Part shown: in pieces, positions 59,557-64,000 of the stretch
Position numbering within the stretch: position 1 is the first letter of the stretch
Layout: each line of letters starts with the position of its first letter
Assembly: GCA_001599595.1 (NCBI GenBank)
Contig: BCHH01000007.1
Location: 1,395,785-1,459,784 of the forward strand
Reading direction: 5' to 3'
DNA length: 64,000 nt
DNA from: Beverwykella pulmonaria
Taxonomy: Eukaryota > Ascomycota > Dothideomycetes > Pleosporales > Melanommataceae
The notes under the pieces: model-generated
Seen by the model: the letters and a program-made list of their open reading frames with translations, nothing else
What the model was told of the DNA's origin: nothing
The model's database searches: none
Translations under genes and position numbers: made by a program

Positions 59557-61255
59557 ATGGCACAGCCCTATGCCACAGAAGCGCCGATCGAGAAGGAATC
59601 CATCAGCCACCATGAAGATCTGAAGCAAGAAGAAAATGCCCACCAGGTCGCCGAGCGCGGGCATGCCGCCACTGACATGTACGTTGAACAGAACTCGATG
59701 CAATGTGAATATCAGCTTGCTTACATTGTGTAGTTATGGCCACTCTCTCATTCACTTTGACCCTAAGGCAGAGGCCCGACTTCGACTGAAAATCGACCTC
59801 TATATCGTCCCAACTGTCGCACTTCTCTATCTCTTCTGCTTTATTGATCGAGCGAATATCGGTATGTCGATGAGCATTCTATATCATCCAGCCTACTGAC
59901 CAAGCACAGGCAATGCCAAATTGGCTGGGCTCGAGAAAGATTTGGGCCTTACAGGATACGACTATAACGCGGTTCTCTCCGTCTTCTACATCTCCTATAT
60001 TGTCTTCGAAATTCCGAGCAACATCCTATGCAAGATGATCGGACCGGGGTGGTTCATTCCTGCCATTTCTTTGGCATTCGGCATATGCTCTATTGCTACC
60101 GCATTCGTGCACAACATCCACACCATCAGTGTCGTACGCTTCCTTCTTGGCATCTTCGAGGCTGGTATGATGCCTGGCATTGCTTATTATCTGTCGCGAT
60201 GGTATCGCAGAAGCGAGCTTGCCTTCCGCCTCAGTCTGTACATTGTCATGGCTCCTCTTGCTGGCGCCTTTGGAGGGCTGTTGGCTTCCGGCATCCTCAA
60301 GCTAGATCACTTTGGTAACCTACACAAGTGGCGTATGATCTTTGCGATTGAGGCATGTATATTGATGCAGTAAACTGGACTGTAGACGCAGGCTAACTCA
60401 ATGCAGGGTATCATTACTTGCGGTTTATCAGTGATAGCGTTCTTCACGCTCACCGACAGGCCCCAAACAGCAAGATGGCTTACCCAGGAAGAAAAGGACC
60501 TCGCCATTGCCCGTGTCAAGTCTGAGCGCGTCGCCACCACCGAAGTTCTAGACAAGCTCGACCGCACCAAGACACTCCGTGGAATCTTCAACCCCGTTGT
60601 GCTGACAACATCCTTCATCTTCCTGCTCGACAACATCACGGTCCAAGGTCTCGCCTTCTTCGCCCCCTCAATCGTGCAAACGATCTACCCCAAAGACACC
60701 GTCATCTCGCAGCAACTGCATACAGTCCCTCCTTACATCGTCGGAGCCTTCTTCACCCTCCTATTCCCATTCCTGAGCTGGAGATTCGACAAGCGCATCA
60801 TCTTCTTCATCATCAGCGCGCCCCTCATGATGGCCGGGTACGTCATGTTCCTCGCCAGCACAAGCTCGCAAGTTCGCTACGGAGCAACCTTCATCATCGC
60901 CTGCGGCGCGTATTCCTTTGGCGCGCTCGCCAATGCTCAAGTCTCTGCAAATGTCGTCTCAGACACCGCTCGCGCCTCAGCCATCGCTACCAACGTCATG
61001 TTCGGCAATATCGGAGGCTTGATTTCCACGTGGTCGTTCCTTCCGTTCGATAAGCCAAACTATCATATTGGGAATGGGCTGAATCTCGCAACATCGAGCA
61101 CGATTTTGATTGTGAGTATATGTTTGTTGTTATGGATGAAGGCAAGTAACAAGAAGAGAGAGAACCATGTGGTTGATCAAGAGTTGGCCGGGCTGAGTTC
61201 TCTGGAGTGCCAGGATTTGGACTGGAAGCATCCAGCGTTCAGGTGGAGGCCTTGA
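59557..61255 (+). CDS. MFS transporter of the anion:cation symporter (allantoate permease-like) family
   Basis: Exons 59557-59678, 59734-59861, 59910-60352 and 60407-61255 encode 513 residues. The first helix region reads DLYIVPTVALLYLFCFIDRANIGNAKLAGLEKDLGL, the signature of Dal5/TNA1-type carriers, and RFLLGIFEAGMMPG and FFTLTDRP are further family hallmarks. About twelve membrane helices are visible. The third intron (60353-60406) begins with GC (GAG/GCATGT) and has a GCTAAC branch; only this donor preserves FAIEGIITCGL. Substrates of the family are organic anions such as nicotinate, allantoate, biotin precursors or related vitamins; the specific one is unknown. The C-terminus (QDLDWKHPAFRWRP) resembles that of its fungal relatives. 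Confidence 0.9.
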
Positions 61256-61705
61256 AGCTGCTTATTTATTTTCTTGGTTCAGTGGTAAGGTTGTAGCTAT
61301 AGTAGTGTTGTGATGGCTCCCTGAGGATATCGCAGTGATAAGGAAAGGAACTAATTTGGCCCCTGCAAAGTTGCAGCGTTGGAGGCAAATATATACAATG
61401 AAATTGTATGCCATTCCATCAGAAGCTGTCATTTCCGAATGGAGCTAAATTCACTAACAACTGCGAGGTACAATTTTTGAAGGCATAGCTTCAGTAACCT
61501 TGCAACCAGTTTACCATTGTCTACATGTATCTCGTAATTCCTCTCGAGTCTTCTGATGTTCCTTCATGCTCCCCCACTTCGCCTTCTAAGTATCGTCTTG
61601 ACAAATGTGCTCGCAAATTTTCACATGCTTTGTCTTAGCCCCGCTCTTAGTTAGTCGTGCCTCAGCCAGTTTGAGACTTGCATAACGTCCGTGGTTTTTG
61701 TCTGT
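61256..61705. other. Intergenic
   Basis: 3' region of the transporter gene up to the first retroelement-like repeat. No gene seen. Confidence 0.45.
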
Positions 61706-61794
61706 GTGAGAGCAGTACTGGCAGGGAACAGAACGAAGAGATGGATTAGAGGTAAACAGGCTTGATTCACCAGAGTCGAGACGAATCCTTGAGG
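61706..61794. repeat. Left copy of 89 bp direct repeat (LTR fragment)
   Basis: It is about 90% identical by eye to 62921-63009. It overlaps the last codons of the gag frame, so the gag end is encoded by repeat sequence. Confidence 0.75.
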
Positions 61795-62639
61795 TAGTGT
61801 TCAATTGAAGTAATCAATGCCTCGAACTCGGCGAACGTCGCGAGCCTGTCGGGGCGACGTCGGTTGAACGCCGTACGCACCTCTGAGTGAAGTTTTGCGT
61901 AGAAGTAGTGGATCTTCCTAACCTCATCGACAACACCGCTGCCGTTCGTAAAGGGCTTTGGGTCCATTCGAGAGGCGCGGCCGTCTAGGAAGATTACAAA
62001 GCTGGAGAACGTATGCTGACGCTCCCACTCCGAATTGTAGTAAGTCAGCGCAGAGCTGAACTTACTGAGGACGGGATCTTCAATCCTCTCCTCAAACCAC
62101 AGTTTCGTGGCCAGCCAAGTAGTCAGCTTCCCTTCGTCCAGTTGCGCTTGGAAGAGGGTGTGTAGACCATCGTCTTTCACACTGCTCACTAACCAGCGTA
62201 GGCGTTCCGGGCTTTCCGTGGTGATACGTAGGTCCGCCCACTGGTTGTTGATTCCCTTAACCCACTTGTCCAGATCGGACAAAGTTGGTTTTCGTGGGAG
62301 ATGCACCTCCACACTCTTCTCCCAGAGTCGATCGATTTCCAGGTAGAAGTCCCTGGTAGGATCGGCGGAGCCTCGGGGGGTCTGCGGTGGAGGCGGGGGC
62401 TGTGCTGCCTTTAGAGCCGCTACATGAAGCTCAGAGACCTGCATGTACGTCTCAAGGAGGCTAGCCCTGACGGCATCGTTGGTTGTTGATGCCATCTGGG
62501 TCGCCAAGCTGTCCAGCAGCGTCGAATGTTGGGATCTCGCTGGTGCTACCGGGTTGGCGCCCGAGGGGTTTCCGGTAGAGTTGCTGAGGGTGCCCGAGGG
62601 TTCCCTAGTAACGGTCGCACCATCGGCCATTGTTAGCAA
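61767..62639 (-). CDS. Partial gag-like protein of an LTR retroelement
   Basis: The 290-codon open frame has a Pro-run and Ser/Thr/Ala-rich N-terminal part, then a helical capsid-like domain containing LDKWVKGINNQWADLR, WLATKLWFEERI and EVRKIHYFYAKLHSEVRTAF, a pattern seen in fungal retrotransposon gag proteins. There is no zinc knuckle; the frame ends within the terminal-repeat sequence (KDSSRLW then stop), showing truncation. The frame is surprisingly clean compared with other relics here, so the deletion may be recent. Confidence 0.6.
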   Translation of the reverse strand: MLTMADGATVTREPSGTLSNSTGNPSGANPVAPARSQHSTLLDSLATQMASTTNDAVRASLLETYMQVSELHVAALKAAQPPPPPQTPRGSADPTRDFYLEIDRLWEKSVEVHLPRKPTLSDLDKWVKGINNQWADLRITTESPERLRWLVSSVKDDGLHTLFQAQLDEGKLTTWLATKLWFEERIEDPVLSKFSSALTYYNSEWERQHTFSSFVIFLDGRASRMDPKPFTNGSGVVDEVRKIHYFYAKLHSEVRTAFNRRRPDRLATFAEFEALITSIEHYLKDSSRLW

Positions 62640-62920
62640 GTTTCTTGCAATGGGGGGTTTGAAGTGTTTCGGGAGCTCGCCGTTACTATCCAGCTCAGTG
62701 ATTTGTTTTCCAGTTGGCTGAAACGAGTTAAGTTCCTCCGATGAAACTGAGCTCAGCCCTAAATCGGAGTCCTCTGGGGTACCCGTCGCGAGCGCGTCAG
62801 GGTCGCTTTGGAGGTCGTATCTTATCCAGCAGGTTGAAAAAATCGGTCACTTCGGGGTATCAGGGTCGATGGAATCGCTCTGTTGGCTGCGCCTCCGGAA
62901 GGAGATAGAAGGATTCGAAT

Positions 62921-63009
62921 GTGAGAGTAGTACTGGCAGGGAATAGAACGAAGAGATTTATCAGAGGTAAACAGGCTTGATTCACCAGAGTCGTGACGAA
63001 TCCTTGAGG
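62921..63009. repeat. Right copy of 89 bp direct repeat (LTR fragment)
   Basis: Matches 61706-61794 in direct orientation and is followed by LTR-like sequence with a GGCCTCC/GGAGGCC hairpin at 63086-63102. Confidence 0.75.
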
Positions 63010-63140
63010 ATACTCAGAGGATTCGGAGAAACTATATATGATGTGTCACGTGACTCGTAGACACACGGCCAATAGGCCTCTGAGGGGCCTCCGTAGGAGG
63101 CCCGCCGGGAAACAGAAGTATTTCTCATAGCCTGACTATA

Positions 63141-63612
63141 AATAGTAGTATATATATTTATTTTCTATGGGAAACCCTTAAAAACTAAAACAAAACCTGG
63201 TCGCTTAGGTCAGTTGGTTAGTGACCATCACTAGTTCATTTTTATCCTTTCCACAAAGTTAGTTTTTTTAGCCTTGCTAGGTTGCGTGAATAATAGTTAG
63301 AAGCTAGATTATGTGCTGCAGTCTCTAGCAAAACCTTCTTAACCTTAGCTTTAAAACAAGAATTGGGTATTCCGGCATTCTATATTTAATAAAATAATCT
63401 GTTACTTGCTTATGCACATTTTTGTGTGCATTTGGAAATCGAGCTAATATGTTCTATTACTCTGAATTCCACGTCTTTGTATCCAAAGATGCTCGCGCTT
63501 CATTCTTTCTATTTCCCTCCACCAATCTCACATATACGCTTTCGACTGCAACAGAAACGAAAAACGCTTTCCTTCCGTTGTGTCTCTCCCCAGCCTAACA
63601 GACCCTCAATGC
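63141..63612. other. Intergenic with tRNA-like A-box sequence
   Basis: AT-rich. The segment at about 63198-63245 resembles the 5' half of a tRNA (TTAGGTCAGTTGGTTAG) but lacks a foldable 3' half. No protein gene is seen. Confidence 0.4.
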
Positions 63613-64000
63613 TCAATCCTGCTTTGCCGCCACTGGAACCCCCATTTCCTCCCTACTCCCACCCCCACTCCTCATCCCCGGCGTCGTCCCGTATAGTACT
63701 TCCGTGCTTTCGTCCACATCGTTGAAATATTTGTAGTCTAATCCTCTTAGCTCATCTTCTTCGCTCGCTCTGAGATGGCAGCCGGGGATGCGATCGATGA
63801 TGAAGAGCAAAATGATGCTGATGAAGAACGACCACGCCGCGCAAACAGTAGCAGCCGCAAGTTGATACCCCATCTGCCTCCAATTATGATTCCACCAACC
63901 ACCCTCGTACGCATTCGACCGCCCGTCGAGCGCAGGGACAAAGTTGGCGGCGAAGAACCCCGTCAGCACATCCCCGACATACCCACCCACGCCATGAATC
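63613..64000 (-). CDS. Ammonium transporter (Amt/Mep family), C-terminal part
   Basis: The gene continues beyond the right edge; only about 129 codons are visible, ending at 63613. The segment IHGVGGYVGDVLTGFFA corresponds to the last-but-one conserved Amt/Mep region containing the second pore His (in HGVGG), followed by GWWNHNWRQMGYQL, the last membrane helix and IPGCHLRASEEDELRGLD, the start of the cytosolic tail. The tail ends with a Gly/Ser-rich region. The protein conducts ammonium into the cell across the plasma membrane and is usually under nitrogen control. The visible frame has no break. Divergent residues (for example FVPALDG) suggest a less common paralogue. Confidence 0.88.
   Translation of the reverse strand, partial: IHGVGGYVGDVLTGFFAANFVPALDGRSNAYEGGWWNHNWRQMGYQLAAATVCAAWSFFISIILLFIIDRIPGCHLRASEEDELRGLDYKYFNDVDESTEVLYGTTPGMRSGGGSREEMGVPVAAKQD

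Larger units (their letters stand above)
61706..63140 (-). mobile_element. Truncated LTR retroelement relic
   Basis: An 89 bp segment at 61706-61794 is repeated directly at 62921-63009 with few differences (both contain ACAGGCTTGATTCACCAGAG). Between them lies a gag-like gene on the minus strand. The right copy continues into an LTR-like stretch with TATA-type and CACGTGAC sequences (63032-63140) related to 902-955. No protease, reverse transcriptase or integrase is present. I interpret this as an internally deleted element: 5' LTR on the right, partial gag, and a 3' piece of LTR on the left. Confidence 0.65.

Noticed and set aside
59320..59703. 127-codon minus-strand frame overlapping the start of the allantoate-permease-like gene
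   Set aside because: It is antisense to the well-supported first exon and leader, with no protein features.

Overview
The window reads as a chromosome segment of a filamentous ascomycete (Pezizomycotina, possibly Dothideomycetes). Genes are interrupted by many 44-95 bp introns with GT-AG ends and CTAAC/CTGAT-type branch points. The gene set includes linked class V and class VII chitin synthases with myosin-like heads, Zn2Cys6 regulators, a GH7 cellulase, a FunK1-type kinase relic and dead genes full of CAA/CAG-to-stop type changes that look like RIP. The class assignment is an inference; no species can be named.

Layout. 0-2 kb: AT-rich repeat remnants, including a 115 bp tandem duplication and a piece related to a long terminal repeat found again near 63 kb. 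2-12 kb: accessory stretch with a small secreted cysteine-rich protein, an F-box-like protein, a six-exon secreted HELAH metalloprotease rebuilt here from short exons, a broken FunK1 protein kinase, a complete Tc1-type DNA transposon (TA target duplication, TIRs, one internal stop) and a decayed C-terminal piece of folylpolyglutamate synthase. 12.5-48 kb: conserved core genes: END3 (endocytosis), the head-to-head chitin synthases csmB and csmA, translation factor eIF5B, a Zn2Cys6 transcription factor, a DUF7025-type AAA ATPase with a very long charged N-terminus, the PTEN phosphatase tep1, and a zinc-type alcohol dehydrogenase/quinone reductase-like protein.

48-61.3 kb: second accessory stretch: a broken MYND-finger peptide, a GH7 endoglucanase-type cellulase, an unusual Zn2Cys6 plus ankyrin-repeat protein, two broken coiled-coil genes on opposite strands (one with a glycine-rich hydrophobic segment, the other with a Pro-Gln-Gly-Phe repeat tail), and two divergent MFS transporters. 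61.7-63.2 kb: a truncated retroelement gag joined to terminal-repeat sequence. At the right edge lies the C-terminal end of an ammonium transporter that continues outside the window.

Functionally, the core block touches polarized growth (chitin synthases with myosin-like heads, END3-linked actin/endocytosis, PTEN signalling), while the flanks hold secreted enzymes, transporters and dead mobile or accessory genes. Coordinates of spliced genes give the full span; exon boundaries are in the evidence and were chosen by frame continuity and splice signals, not by transcript data.
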